DNA of 64,000 nt from Dorea sp. AM10-31. GTDB lineage: Bacteria; Bacillota; Clostridia; Lachnospirales; Lachnospiraceae. Below are positions 8,147 to 17,597 of the stretch, in pieces. Position 1 is the first letter of the stretch, and the number at the start of each line of letters is the position of its first letter. A model generated the notes under the pieces. That model was not told the DNA's origin. It made no database searches and saw only the letters and a list, made by a program, of their open reading frames with translations. The stretch spans positions 572,581 to 636,580 of the forward strand of contig NZ_QTUV01000001.1 in NCBI RefSeq assembly GCF_003435815.1, in the 5' to 3' direction. A program made the translations under genes and the position numbers.

Positions 8147-9872
8147 CCGTTTCCTCCATCTTCGGAATTGTAATTGTCGCAGTTGTTCCTTCGTCCAGCT
8201 CACTCGTGATCGTGATTCCATATTCCTCACCATAGATCAGCTGGATCCGCTCATTTACATTCCGCACACCGATTCCGGATCCACGCTTGCTGGATACCAC
8301 TTTATTGTGCATAATATAATCTATTTTTTCCTGCGTCATTCCAAGACCATTGTCTGCTACATCTATTCCTATATTTCCGTCCTTGTCATAAATGTGGATC
8401 TCAATCTCGCCGTCCTCATACATGCCTTCCATTCCGTGATAGATTGCATTTTCCAGAAGTGGCTGTATCGATAACTTCGGACAAAGGTATTTCAATAACG
8501 CCGGATCTGCTTTTACTTTAAATTCAAATTTATCCTTGAAGCGGATATTCTGGATTGCGAGATAGCTGGTCGCATGCTCCAATTCCTTTTCCAGAGGGAT
8601 CATATCTTTTCCCTGGCTTAAGGAAGTCCGGAAAAATTTTGCAAGCAATGAAACCATCTCGCCGGCGCCTTCATATTCTTCACTGCGGATCATCCAGATG
8701 ATCGAATCTAATGTATTATATAAGAAATGCGGGTTGATCTGGGACTGCAGAAGCTTCTTCTCCATCTTCTGCTTCTCTCTTTCATTCTCACGGATTTCTT
8801 CCATCTGCTTCTGTAATTTATCTGCCATAATATTGAAATGTGCACTTAAATTTTTCAGCTCACCGATTCCTTCTTCTTCTGCTTTTACTTCATAATTTCC
8901 TTTTCCAAATTCCTGCATCGTCCGAAGCAGACGGTAAACCGGATTCGTAAAACTGCGAAAAAGCAGAATATCAAGGAAGATCAGAATCACACCAACGAGC
9001 AAAAGTGTAAACCATGCCACGGAATAGAGATTCCGGTTTTCCAGATCCAGACTGGACATGGAACTTACAAGCACAACATTCCAGCCGGTATAACCGATCT
9101 GCTGCCGCATGAGCATCCATCTTTCTCCGTCTGCCCTGTATATTTTGTAATTTTTACTCGCAAGTGCCACCTTTATCGTCTTCTCCTCATAAAGGCCGGA
9201 AACAATCTGTTTTTCAAATGGGTGATATAATAATTGGTTATCTGCATCTAAAAGATAACAATATGCGGACTTCTGATTTTTATAATGCTGCAAAACAGAA
9301 TCCATCGAATCCGTATAATAATCCAGCAGAAGAACTCCTGATTTCATACTTCCATGATCGATATATTCTACATAGCGGCTGATTTCGTAAATATAGCAGG
9401 ACTCTCCATTCAGCAGTAATTTCTTCTGTCCATAATTTATCGTCTCTATGTTTTCTTTCGCCTGACGGAACCATGTCGTTTCGCGAATCTCTTCTTTCTG
9501 CATATTTTCCAGATTCTCAGAATGCCATAAATCTCTGCCGTTCGCATCATACAATGCTGCCGCATAAATCGTGTCTGTTTCCCGGTTGATACGCTGCTGC
9601 ATTTCTTCGCTGAACAATCTGCCACTCACATCATATTCCTTGATCTCCTGATAATATATAGAATTTGTCAGATCATTCATGTTGTCAATTTCTTTTTCCA
9701 GGCTCTGTGCCAGTGCATTTTTTTGTTTTCCTGTTTTCTCAATCGCATCTTTCTGAAAATATGTAGAAAAATAATAGGAAAATAACAGCATGCAACTAAT
9801 AATACAAACTGCAATAGATGCCGACATCACAACCGGAAATACAAGTCGGATGCTTATTTTTCTATTTTTCAT
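8133..9872 (-). CDS. YesM-type sensor histidine kinase
   Basis: The 579-residue sensor kinase has TM1 (about 9-35), an extracytoplasmic Cache-like domain (40-280), TM2 (about 284-306), a HAMP linker (307-360), and a His_kinase domain with QSQINPHFLYNTLD (phospho-acceptor His382). A HATPase domain follows, with PLLENAIYHG (471-480), DNGLGM and GSGIGVRNV. This is the LytS/YesM class that controls sugar uptake genes in Firmicutes. Its start overlaps the end of the YesN-type regulator gene (ATGA-like overlap), so the pair is cotranscribed. The adjacent anchored binding proteins are probable sugar presenters, and the GPH symporter at 11583 is the likely target. Confidence 0.93.
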   Translation of the reverse strand: MKNRKISIRLVFPVVMSASIAVCIISCMLLFSYYFSTYFQKDAIEKTGKQKNALAQSLEKEIDNMNDLTNSIYYQEIKEYDVSGRLFSEEMQQRINRETDTIYAAALYDANGRDLWHSENLENMQKEEIRETTWFRQAKENIETINYGQKKLLLNGESCYIYEISRYVEYIDHGSMKSGVLLLDYYTDSMDSVLQHYKNQKSAYCYLLDADNQLLYHPFEKQIVSGLYEEKTIKVALASKNYKIYRADGERWMLMRQQIGYTGWNVVLVSSMSSLDLENRNLYSVAWFTLLLVGVILIFLDILLFRSFTNPVYRLLRTMQEFGKGNYEVKAEEEGIGELKNLSAHFNIMADKLQKQMEEIRENEREKQKMEKKLLQSQINPHFLYNTLDSIIWMIRSEEYEGAGEMVSLLAKFFRTSLSQGKDMIPLEKELEHATSYLAIQNIRFKDKFEFKVKADPALLKYLCPKLSIQPLLENAIYHGMEGMYEDGEIEIHIYDKDGNIGIDVADNGLGMTQEKIDYIMHNKVVSSKRGSGIGVRNVNERIQLIYGEEYGITITSELDEGTTATITIPKMEETDETE

Positions 9873-11460
9873 GTTCCGCTCCTTCCAGTTTCCTGTACTT
9901 CACCGGTGACATACCGCAGTTTTTCTTAAATACATAGCTGAAATAATTCGGCTCCGGATAACCTACCATTGCACCGATCGCATGGCTCTTATAATCCGTC
10001 TGCAAAAGCAGTTTCTTCGCTTCGTCCATTCTGCGACTGATCAAATAATTCAAAAATGTGCCGCCCGTCTCCTGCTTAAATATTTTTGAAAAATAGGATG
10101 TGCTGACATGCAATTCGTCGCATACGGATTCTACGCTGAGATCCGGATTCTGGAAATTCTCTTCTACAATCTTTCTCGCATTTTCCGCCAGAATTACATT
10201 ATTATCTATCTGCTTTTTCTGAATCAGCGAACGGATGAGCTGACAGTAATTCATCAGCCAGTGCTCCAGTTCTTCTCCTGTACTTAAGGAAAGGATCTTC
10301 ACTGCCATCTTCTTGGAACCGGCAAATTCTGTATCGGATGTGATTTGATATTTCTTATAAAATCTTGCAAATGAAAAGGATATCTCCAGAATGACAATCT
10401 GATATTCATTCAGGTTATAATGCCCCTTATGCAGCCATGCAAGTAATTCTTCCACCTGATTTTTCAGTTCTTCTTCCGAACAGTGTGTAATGCTTTTTCC
10501 AATCATTTCTACCTGTGTGTTCCAGTCATCTTCCACTTCCTGAAGAGGCATAATATCATTGTAATAAGTATAACTTTCTTCCGGAAGGACGAGGTTATAA
10601 TCCAGCGCCTCCACCGCCTGTTCGTATAACACCGGCATGTCTTTCAAGCGTTCTGCATTTCCACTGATCCCACAGGAAATCCTGCTGCCAAAAATACGCT
10701 CGATCAGCACAGCCGTCTCGTCGATCGTCCGGGTGATTTTCCCGATATCGTGTTTTTTGTTACTGCCAAGGATAAATATTTCTTTATCACTCATACCAAA
10801 TTCATACACATTTGCAATCTTTTCCAGCGCTTCCTTTAATGTCTCTTTGATCGACAGTTCACTTAAGATATCCTTTTCCTCGCCTTTTTGCACTTTGACT
10901 GCTACTACTGAATAAACAAAATCTGAAAAATCAAGCTTTAAACTTTTGATCTGTTGTTCCCGCTCTTCTACATCCATTGGCTCGGTAACAAGACGGGTGA
11001 AAAACTGCTGCCTTAAAAGTGGGAGACTCTCTGCATAGGCATGTTCCAGCCGGGCGCGGTTTATTTTCTCATCGTATTCCCTGTCCAGTTCTTCATGCAT
11101 ATCTGTCAGAAGCTTTCGCATCTCATCATAGTTGATCGGCTTCATAATATATTCCGACACGCCATAGCTAATTGCAAGGCGGGCATATTCAAAATCATCC
11201 CATCCGGAAAATAGAATGATCTTCGTATTCATGTAATTTTCATGTATGTTCTTCGCCAGTTCCAGACCATCCATAAACGGCATCTTGATATCACTGATCA
11301 CCAGATCCGGGTGATATTCTTCCATGAGTTCCAGCGCTTCTTTTCCGTTCTGTGCCGTTCCCGCAACTGAAAATCCAAGTCCCTCCCAGTCAATACCTCT
11401 TTCCATTCCATGAAGGATCTGCTGTTCATCATCTGCTAAAATAATTTGAAATGTCCTCAT
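9862..11460 (-). CDS. YesN-type response regulator with AraC output domain
   Basis: The start at 11460 is preferred over longer alternatives because GAGGAG lies 8 bases upstream and the protein then begins with the receiver domain (MRTFQIILADDEQQ). The receiver covers residues 1-125 with Asp57 in DLVISDIKMP as the phosphorylation site. A middle region of about 270 residues is typical of YesN proteins. The C-terminal AraC double HTH covers roughly 425-525, with 'VESVCDELHVSTSYFSKIFKQ' and 'AIGAMVGYPEPNYFSYVFKK'. It pairs with the overlapping YesM kinase. The adjacent GPH symporter is the probable target. Confidence 0.93.
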   Translation of the reverse strand: MRTFQIILADDEQQILHGMERGIDWEGLGFSVAGTAQNGKEALELMEEYHPDLVISDIKMPFMDGLELAKNIHENYMNTKIILFSGWDDFEYARLAISYGVSEYIMKPINYDEMRKLLTDMHEELDREYDEKINRARLEHAYAESLPLLRQQFFTRLVTEPMDVEEREQQIKSLKLDFSDFVYSVVAVKVQKGEEKDILSELSIKETLKEALEKIANVYEFGMSDKEIFILGSNKKHDIGKITRTIDETAVLIERIFGSRISCGISGNAERLKDMPVLYEQAVEALDYNLVLPEESYTYYNDIMPLQEVEDDWNTQVEMIGKSITHCSEEELKNQVEELLAWLHKGHYNLNEYQIVILEISFSFARFYKKYQITSDTEFAGSKKMAVKILSLSTGEELEHWLMNYCQLIRSLIQKKQIDNNVILAENARKIVEENFQNPDLSVESVCDELHVSTSYFSKIFKQETGGTFLNYLISRRMDEAKKLLLQTDYKSHAIGAMVGYPEPNYFSYVFKKNCGMSPVKYRKLEGAEHEK

Positions 11461-11508
11461 TGTCACACTCCTCATATTCATCTTATATAACCAATGGCTT
11501 TTCCTCAT

Positions 11509-11514
11509 ATTATA
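11509..11514 (-). promoter_or_regulatory. Extended -10 promoter of the YesN-YesM operon
   Basis: On the minus strand TGTTATAAT, an extended -10 element with a consensus hexamer, lies about 49 bases upstream of the YesN start. It directly abuts the terminator of the preceding symporter gene. No convincing -35 is visible, which is common for extended -10 promoters. Confidence 0.5.
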
Positions 11515-11518
11515 ACAC

Positions 11519-11558
11519 AAGACAAGCCGATTTTATCCCTCTAAAATCGACTTGTCTT
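11519..11558 (-). terminator. Intrinsic terminator after the second GPH symporter
   Basis: AAGACAAG-C-CGATTTTA (11519-11535) pairs with TAAAATCG-A-CTTGTCTT (11542-11558) around a six-base loop with one mismatch. It sits immediately downstream of the symporter stop codon on the minus strand. No long T run follows, so termination may be partial and allow some read-through into the YesN operon. Confidence 0.65.
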
Positions 11559-11582
11559 ATTTGTTCACTATGATTATTTTAT

Positions 11583-12971
11583 CTATTCTTCAACCGCAGA
11601 ACCAGTGATCTTTGCTACGACTTTTTTCATAAATTCATCACTTAATTTGTATTTACTCTTAAATACAACATATGCAAGAATAACTCCAATAGTCGGTACA
11701 ACACACATTAAAATACGGATGGAATTCTGTGTTGCAAATGACTGAACAGCATTCGGAACATATCCTGTAAGCTCCAGAACAAATCCAATTGCCAGTGATG
11801 TAAATGCAGCCGTCAGCTTAACGATCAATGTCTGCAGGGAGAATACAACTCCTTCATTTCTGTTTCCGAGCACATACTCGCCATAATCTACGACGTCAGC
11901 AAGGAATACAGTTGCACATCCAAGTTCCAGACCAGTTCCTGTCTTAACGATCACACCTGCAATTGCAGTCAGTGGAATATTTGTCGGGCATACAAAGCCA
12001 ACAACTAACAGAAGAATTAATCCGATCGGCGGAAGTACACATGCCATTAAGAATGCTTTCTTTCTGGATAAAATTTTTGTAACTTTCGGGAAGATCAGAA
12101 GACCTACTACCTCGGCAACAGATGCACTGATCATAAATGCAGATAACATTCCTGCATCGTTACATACATAACTGAAATAGTATGTTGCAACTCCCATGAT
12201 AGCCTGAATTGCTACGTTATATAAGAGAATCAGGAGAACTGCCCATCTTAACTGGTCATTTTTCTTAATGACTGTGAAAATATCTTTGAATTTCATCTTA
12301 TCTTTCTTATCGACATTATGCTGGATCTTTGGAAGATTCAGTACACATACTGCCATTGTAAAGATAAATGTTGCTGCAATGATTAATGCAAATCTGTGGT
12401 ATCCTGTGTAATCTCCACCAAGGCCTTTGATGATCTGTACACCAAATCCTGCAATGATCAGTGACTGACCGATACTTGCGAAAATACGTGGTAATACGGA
12501 TACTTTCTCACGTTCCTGCGGATCAGAAGTCAGGTTCGGAATAACTGACCAGTATGGAATATCCATGATTGTATAAGTCATTCCCCACAGAACGTAAATA
12601 ACGGATGCGAATACGCAAAGGCTTACACCTGATAAATGGAAGTCTGTAAATACGATTACAAATACGAATGCATTGATCAGAGTTCCGATTACAAGCCACG
12701 GTACGAATTTACCGAAACGGCTTCTTGTGTTATCAACGATCATTCCCATGAATAAGTCGTTAAACGCATCCCAGATCTTTGCTACAAAAAACATAGTTCC
12801 GATGAATGCCGGTGCTACTTTAATAATATCTGTAAAATAGATCATGGAAAATGTTGCGATCATTCCATAAATCAAATCCTTACCCAATGCCCCAAACGCA
12901 AAGGAGTATTTTACTCTTCCAGGAATCTTACCCTGGTAAACTACACTACTTTTACTGTTGTTGTTCTCCAT
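11583..12971 (-). CDS. GPH-family sugar:cation symporter, second copy
   Basis: This 462-residue, roughly 12-TM protein shares the GPH segments seen in the symporter at 2802-4220: 'KIWDAFNDLFMGMIVDNT', 'RFGKFVPW', 'MTYTIMDIPYWSVIPNLT' and 'DVVDYGEYVLGNRNEG'. The two are clear paralogs. It is flanked by the sugar-responsive two-component operon downstream and an isomerase-like gene upstream, so it is probably the transporter regulated by that system. Galactose, a galactoside or another glycoside is plausible; the substrate is not determined by the sequence. A GAAGGAG site precedes the ATG. The 310-base leader region upstream carries no gene. Confidence 0.92.
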   Translation of the reverse strand: MENNNSKSSVVYQGKIPGRVKYSFAFGALGKDLIYGMIATFSMIYFTDIIKVAPAFIGTMFFVAKIWDAFNDLFMGMIVDNTRSRFGKFVPWLVIGTLINAFVFVIVFTDFHLSGVSLCVFASVIYVLWGMTYTIMDIPYWSVIPNLTSDPQEREKVSVLPRIFASIGQSLIIAGFGVQIIKGLGGDYTGYHRFALIIAATFIFTMAVCVLNLPKIQHNVDKKDKMKFKDIFTVIKKNDQLRWAVLLILLYNVAIQAIMGVATYYFSYVCNDAGMLSAFMISASVAEVVGLLIFPKVTKILSRKKAFLMACVLPPIGLILLLVVGFVCPTNIPLTAIAGVIVKTGTGLELGCATVFLADVVDYGEYVLGNRNEGVVFSLQTLIVKLTAAFTSLAIGFVLELTGYVPNAVQSFATQNSIRILMCVVPTIGVILAYVVFKSKYKLSDEFMKKVVAKITGSAVEE

Positions 12972-13217
12972 TCCCTTTATCTCCTTCTTGTGCTTTTCTT
13001 TACATGCACTTATCTTTAATGTGACTAAAGTTTAACATTCGAAAGGAAATATGAACATTTGATATTCTACTCAAAAAATATGAATTTCTATTTTTCCTCG
13101 TTCTTGCCACATGAAACCCGGCATACTGCAATGCTTTCAAGCAAGTGGGAAAACGGTCTGTTTTCCGCAAACTTATATCTACGGCACAAAGTCTTTATTG
13201 AATTATGGCAATCGAAA

Positions 13218-13263
13218 GGGGATGTGAAAAAACTCGATTGAGTTTTTTCACATCCCCCTTTTT
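13218..13263 (-). terminator. Perfect 18-bp hairpin, probable bidirectional terminator
   Basis: GGGGATGTGAAAAAACTC (13218-13235) pairs perfectly with its complement at 13240-13257 around a GATT loop. A T-run follows on the plus strand and a shorter one on the minus strand, and the stem itself is A/T-rich next to the loop. It lies just downstream of the isomerase-like gene ending at 13282, within the 12972-13281 intergenic region, which otherwise holds only the leader and promoter region of the symporter gene. Confidence 0.7.
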
Positions 13264-13281
13264 AAAAATCGATAAATATTT

Positions 13282-14055
13282 TTACATACATGAGAGTTTT
13301 TCCCAGGATTGCAAAATCCACTCTTTCTTCGCACATTCGATTGTATATGTCAGCTCTTTCTGGCAGCCGGTTTCTCTGCGCCTTTTTTCTTCCTGCATAA
13401 ATATCTCCTGAATTTTCTCCCACTTCAGATTACCGTCTCCGAGTGCAAGATGCGCATCTCTATCACCATGATTATCATGTACATGGATGTGCGTAAGATA
13501 AGGATTTAATCCCTGTGCCCATTCTTCTACCGGCTGGGCTGAATAGCAGTTAGCATGTCCGATATCCAGACACAAGCCAAAATTATCTGCCTCTACCTGA
13601 TCTGCAACCGCTTTTAACGACTCCCATTTTGGATCTAATACATTTTCCAATGCAACTTCTATGTCTGAACGTCCTTCCAGAAACTGGTTCATAAATTCTG
13701 CAACACGCTCTGCCCATCCTTCCAGAAAATAAACCTGTGGATAATAACAACTATGATATATAATCTTTTCTACTCCCAGTTCTCTTGCTGCTTCATAGGA
13801 CTGATCGAAGCGAAGTCTTGTCACCTGACGGATCTGGCTGTCATACGCCGCCGGATTCAGATCCAGAAACGGACCATGCAGCGTAAGATGTGCGGCTCCC
13901 ATTACGTGAAGCCTCTCTTTATATTCCGGCAAATGTTCTTCCCAGTGATCCAGAACATCTGCAATGGAAAAATCGATACTCTCCACGCCCATTCCTGTCT
14001 GTTCTATTATTTCTTGCATCTCATTATCTGCGATCAGGTGACTTGCGTATATCAT
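13282..14055 (-). CDS. Sugar phosphate isomerase/epimerase-like TIM-barrel protein
   Basis: The 257-residue protein belongs to the xylose-isomerase-like TIM-barrel (AP endonuclease 2) superfamily. Likely metal ligands are Glu137 in VALEN, Asp164 and His167 in CLDIGHAN, His191/His193 in HIHVHDN, Asp198-His202 in GDRDAH, and Glu240 in TIE. 'HVHDNHGDRDAHLALGDG' is the hallmark of the isomerase/epimerase branch rather than true endonuclease IV. Its length is typical. It stands beside a sugar transporter and sensor, which suggests isomerisation or epimerisation of the imported sugar or a sugar acid. The exact reaction is unknown. The start has an AAAGGA site. Confidence 0.82.
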   Translation of the reverse strand: MIYASHLIADNEMQEIIEQTGMGVESIDFSIADVLDHWEEHLPEYKERLHVMGAAHLTLHGPFLDLNPAAYDSQIRQVTRLRFDQSYEAARELGVEKIIYHSCYYPQVYFLEGWAERVAEFMNQFLEGRSDIEVALENVLDPKWESLKAVADQVEADNFGLCLDIGHANCYSAQPVEEWAQGLNPYLTHIHVHDNHGDRDAHLALGDGNLKWEKIQEIFMQEEKRRRETGCQKELTYTIECAKKEWILQSWEKLSCM

Positions 14056-14129
14056 AGTTAATCCTTTCTTCTGTTATATTTTTTTGAAAAGTCCCTGCTA
14101 TTATGATCCCGGCTGATTATTTCGCAGTG

Positions 14130-15299
14130 TTATTTTACTCTCACAGTTTTCACTTCACTCCATCTGGAATGATATTTTTTCCCTTTGACTGTTTTATAAG
14201 TACAGGCTTTCACATAATATTTTCTGCCTTTTTTTAATCCGGTAATTTTCTTTTTTGTTGTCTTATTACTCGGTATCACCAGTTTCTTCTCCGTGCCTTT
14301 TGCGAAATTCTTATTTGTGCTATATGCAATCTCATACCCTGTTGTCTGTATACTTTGTTTCTGCACTTTCACTGTAAATGCTTTCTTTCCGGCAGATATT
14401 TTCACAATCTTTGTACCTTGCGGCTTAATGATAAAGGACAGTTTCTTCGTGAATCTGTACTTATTATATCCATTCACTTTTACCGTATAAGTACCAACAT
14501 ACTGTCTTCCTGCAGAATATTTTAATTTATAGTCGCTGTCTTTCTCAAGTACTTTTCTCTTTCTGTCTTTTACGATAACTTCCGGTGTAATCTTTTTACC
14601 GGTATACACATAATTTTTCTTTTGTAAATATATGGATTTTATAAACGGAATTTTCTGATCTCCTGCACTGTCTACGTAATCTCCACAACCACTGCAATAA
14701 ATTTCATAACTACATTTTCCATCCTTTTTCAGTGTAGCCATTACAATATCATCCGCAACATAAACTCTTCCCATATACATATGATCGCAAATGACATCCT
14801 GTATTACGTCCGGATCAAAAGCTTCTTCATCCACACCCGTAGAAGACATGATGGTTACAAAATCCAGTTTCGGGCAGTTTTTAAATGCATATTTTTCAAT
14901 TATTCTTACAGATGATGGAATCCATACCCGACTTAAATTTGGCAAATTTTCAAAAGCTCTTGCTCCAATCTTTGTTATATTATCCTTTCCTTTCACTGAT
15001 TTGATTTCCACTTTCTCAATCTGATCCGCAATTCCATTCCACGGTCTGTCTTCCGGATTTTTATAATCTGGAATCTCTCCTTTCCCGGAAATCACAAGCG
15101 CAGTCTCCACCTGTTCCTTTTCATCGACTACATCCTTTTGTTCTTCCAAATACCATTTTAATGTTCCAACTTCTCCACTTATTTTGTCTGATGCATATGC
15201 AACCATCCCCAATTTTCCTGACATGAATATCAATACAAGGAACAATGTTGCAGAAAGTATAACTGTAGTTACATGTTGTTTCCAATGTTTCTTTTTCAT
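14130..15299 (-). CDS. Secreted BspA-like LRR plus FnIII-like surface protein
   Basis: The 389-residue protein has a signal peptide (residues 1-36, ending near VAYAS). A short BspA/LRR_5 segment follows ('ITKIGARAFENLPNLSRVWIP', 'EKYAFKNCPKLDFVTI', about 110-160), then a cysteine pair region, an MBG-like beta domain ('YVYTGKKITPEVIVKDRKRK', about 235-290), and a C-terminal fibronectin III-like module of about 85 residues ending VRVK. The same terminal modules recur in the protein at 17598. No sortase motif or membrane anchor is seen at the C-terminus, so it may be released or bound non-covalently. A GAAAGGAG site precedes the ATG. The function is unknown, plausibly adhesion or protein display. 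Confidence 0.82.
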   Translation of the reverse strand: MKKKHWKQHVTTVILSATLFLVLIFMSGKLGMVAYASDKISGEVGTLKWYLEEQKDVVDEKEQVETALVISGKGEIPDYKNPEDRPWNGIADQIEKVEIKSVKGKDNITKIGARAFENLPNLSRVWIPSSVRIIEKYAFKNCPKLDFVTIMSSTGVDEEAFDPDVIQDVICDHMYMGRVYVADDIVMATLKKDGKCSYEIYCSGCGDYVDSAGDQKIPFIKSIYLQKKNYVYTGKKITPEVIVKDRKRKVLEKDSDYKLKYSAGRQYVGTYTVKVNGYNKYRFTKKLSFIIKPQGTKIVKISAGKKAFTVKVQKQSIQTTGYEIAYSTNKNFAKGTEKKLVIPSNKTTKKKITGLKKGRKYYVKACTYKTVKGKKYHSRWSEVKTVRVK

Positions 15300-15538
15300 A
15301 CGCGTCTCCTTTCTGTTGATTGCTTCTACTCCCCTAGTATATTATCTACAATAAGTATAAAGGATATCTCTCATTCATACAACTATCCAAAGGTCATAAA
15401 AACCTCCAGAGTAATATTTCTTACCTTTGCATAGCTTAATGTGTAATCTTCATTTTTGAAAAGATCCTTACCATTTATACAAGCATTAGATATGTAGCGG
15501 ATGGAATTTTTTATATAACTTAACGCGATCACAAAAAT

Positions 15539-15583
15539 TTGACAATATTCTTCCTGTTCATTTATTAACGATTGTGCTACAAT
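15539..15583 (+). promoter_or_regulatory. Promoter region of the aminopeptidase P gene
   Basis: Two overlapping candidates are visible. One is TTGACA (15539-15544) with TTATTA 17 bases later. The other is an extended -10, TGCTACAAT, at 15575-15583. The second leaves a leader of about 45 bases before the ATG at 15634. The 15300-15538 stretch before it shows no gene. Confidence 0.5.
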
Positions 15584-15633
15584 CTTTGTTTGGAAGGTAT
15601 TTCTATATAAGAAAAATGAAGGAGGTTTTTATT

Positions 15634-17421
15634 ATGACAATACCAGAAAGAATCTCCGCTCTTCGTAAATTAATGGAAGAACGTGGTTACGACGTTTACA
15701 TGATTCCAACCGATGATTTTCACCAGAGCGAATATGTGGGCGATCATTTTAAAGTAAGGGAATACATGACAGGTTTCACTGGCTCTGCCGGAACTGCCAT
15801 TTTCACAAAAGATCAGGCTGGTCTGTGGACTGACGGAAGATATTTCCTGCAGGCTGAGCAGCAGTTAGACGGCACAGGTGTGAAGCTTTATAAAATGGGC
15901 GAGCCTGGTGTACCGACAGAAGAAGAATTTATCGCTTCGGTACTTCCGGAGAATGGAACACTTGGCTTCGACGGACGTGTTATCGCTATCGAAGAAGGTA
16001 CTGCACTAGAAGCAGCCGTTGCAGCTAAAAATGGTAAGATCAACTATTCTGAAGATCTGGTAGATAAGGTGTGGACAGACCGTCCGGCACTTTCTGAAAA
16101 ACCGGCATTTGCTCTTGGCGAAGAATACACCGGTGAGAGCACAGAAAGCAAACTTGCTCGTGTTCGCAAGGCTATGAAAAAAGCCGGCGCTGATGTGCAT
16201 ATCATCGCAGCTCTTGATGATGTATGCTGGATCACAAACCTGCGTGGAGATGACGTAGATTTCTTCCCGCTGCTTCTTTCTTATGCCATTGTAACAATGG
16301 ATGAGATGAAGCTTTACATTGACGAGCGCAAGCTGAATGATGATATGAAAGCGGCTCTTGCAAAGAATAACATTACACTGCATCCGTACAATGCAATTTA
16401 TGAGGATATCAAGAACTTAAGCGCTGATTCTACTGTTCTTGTTGATCCAAACAGATTAAACTATGCATTGTTCAACAACATTCCGGACGGAGCAAAAGTT
16501 GTACAGCAGGTAAATCCGACAATTGCTATGAAAGCAAAGAAAAATGATGTCGAGATCAAAAATATCATTAATGCACATAAAAAAGATGCCGTAGCCATGA
16601 CGAAGTTCATGTACTGGCTGAAAACTAACATTGGTAAGATTGAAATCACAGAGTTAAGCGCTGCTGCCAAACTGGAAACTTTCCGTAAAGAGCAGGAAGG
16701 TTATCTGTGGCAGAGTTTTGAGCCGATCTGCGCATCCGGCGAACATGGTGCGATCGTGCATTATGAGCCGACTCAGGAAACAGATATCCCGCTTACTGAG
16801 AACGGATTATTCCTGACAGATACAGGTGGCGGATATTTAGAAGGATCTACAGATATCAGCCGTACTTTCGCATTTGGTGAACTGACACAACGTATGAAAG
16901 AAGATTTTACAACTGTTCTTCAGTGTAACTTCAATCTGGCACATGCCGTATTCCTGGAAGGAACAACCGGTTACAATCTGGATGTTCTGGCAAGAATGCC
17001 TGCTTGGAGACGTGGTATCAACTTCAACCACGGAACCGGACATGATGTCGGATACCTAATGAACATCCACGAAGCATCCTGCGGATTCCGCTGTGCAATC
17101 CGTGAAAAAGAGCATGCACCTCTGATGGCAGGTCTTGTAATCACAGACGAGCCGGGTATTTACATTGAAGGAAGCCACGGTGTCCGTACTGAAAATGAAC
17201 TGCTTGTAAGAGAAGGCGAGAAGAACGAATATGGTCAATTCTTATATTTTGAACCAATCACTTACGTTCCAATCGATCTGGATGCCATCATCCCTGAGAT
17301 GCTGACAGATCAGGAAAGAGAACAGCTCAATGACTACCATAAGAAAGTTTATGAGATTGTTGCTCCGCACCTGAACGACGATGAGCGTGAATGGCTGAAA
17401 GAGTACACAAGAGCCATCTAA
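15634..17421 (+). CDS. pepP: Xaa-Pro aminopeptidase (M24B, aminopeptidase P)
   Basis: The start at 15634 is chosen because GGAGG sits 8 bases upstream; the open frame extends 20 codons further but those lack a site. The 595-residue enzyme is the long, three-domain form of aminopeptidase P, with creatinase-like N-terminal and middle domains and a pita-bread M24 catalytic domain. Metal ligands are visible as the two Asp in LTDTGGGYLEGSTDIS, the His in NHGTGHDVG, and the two Glu in TDEPGIYIEG and RTENELLV. It removes N-terminal residues ahead of proline, normally in the cytoplasm with two Mn ions. It is the only large plus-strand gene in this region, with its own promoter and terminator. Confidence 0.93.
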   Translation: MTIPERISALRKLMEERGYDVYMIPTDDFHQSEYVGDHFKVREYMTGFTGSAGTAIFTKDQAGLWTDGRYFLQAEQQLDGTGVKLYKMGEPGVPTEEEFIASVLPENGTLGFDGRVIAIEEGTALEAAVAAKNGKINYSEDLVDKVWTDRPALSEKPAFALGEEYTGESTESKLARVRKAMKKAGADVHIIAALDDVCWITNLRGDDVDFFPLLLSYAIVTMDEMKLYIDERKLNDDMKAALAKNNITLHPYNAIYEDIKNLSADSTVLVDPNRLNYALFNNIPDGAKVVQQVNPTIAMKAKKNDVEIKNIINAHKKDAVAMTKFMYWLKTNIGKIEITELSAAAKLETFRKEQEGYLWQSFEPICASGEHGAIVHYEPTQETDIPLTENGLFLTDTGGGYLEGSTDISRTFAFGELTQRMKEDFTTVLQCNFNLAHAVFLEGTTGYNLDVLARMPAWRRGINFNHGTGHDVGYLMNIHEASCGFRCAIREKEHAPLMAGLVITDEPGIYIEGSHGVRTENELLVREGEKNEYGQFLYFEPITYVPIDLDAIIPEMLTDQEREQLNDYHKKVYEIVAPHLNDDEREWLKEYTRAI

Positions 17422-17474
17422 CGTAATAAGACCTTGAGCCACTATGGCTTAATCTAACTAATAGCAACACGCAT

Positions 17475-17539
17475 AAATGCTGCCTCACAATGATATGTTC
17501 CCAATTTTCTGAATATATCATAACGAGACAGCATTTTTT
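17475..17539 (+). terminator. Intrinsic terminator after aminopeptidase P
   Basis: AAATGCTGCCTC (17475-17486) pairs with GAGACAGCATTT (17525-17536) with one mismatch. An inner TGATAT/ATATCA stem supports it, and six T end the structure. It sits 54 bases after the stop codon. Confidence 0.7.
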
Positions 17540-17597
17540 ATGATAGTGCCTGAGCAGGAAGTTATCCACCGCTGGCATCACTCTTTCAATATTCCAA

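Noticed and set aside
16006..16383. Minus-strand 125-aa ORF inside the aminopeptidase gene
   Set aside because: Shadow of the intact M24 enzyme, with no ribosome site or recognisable protein.
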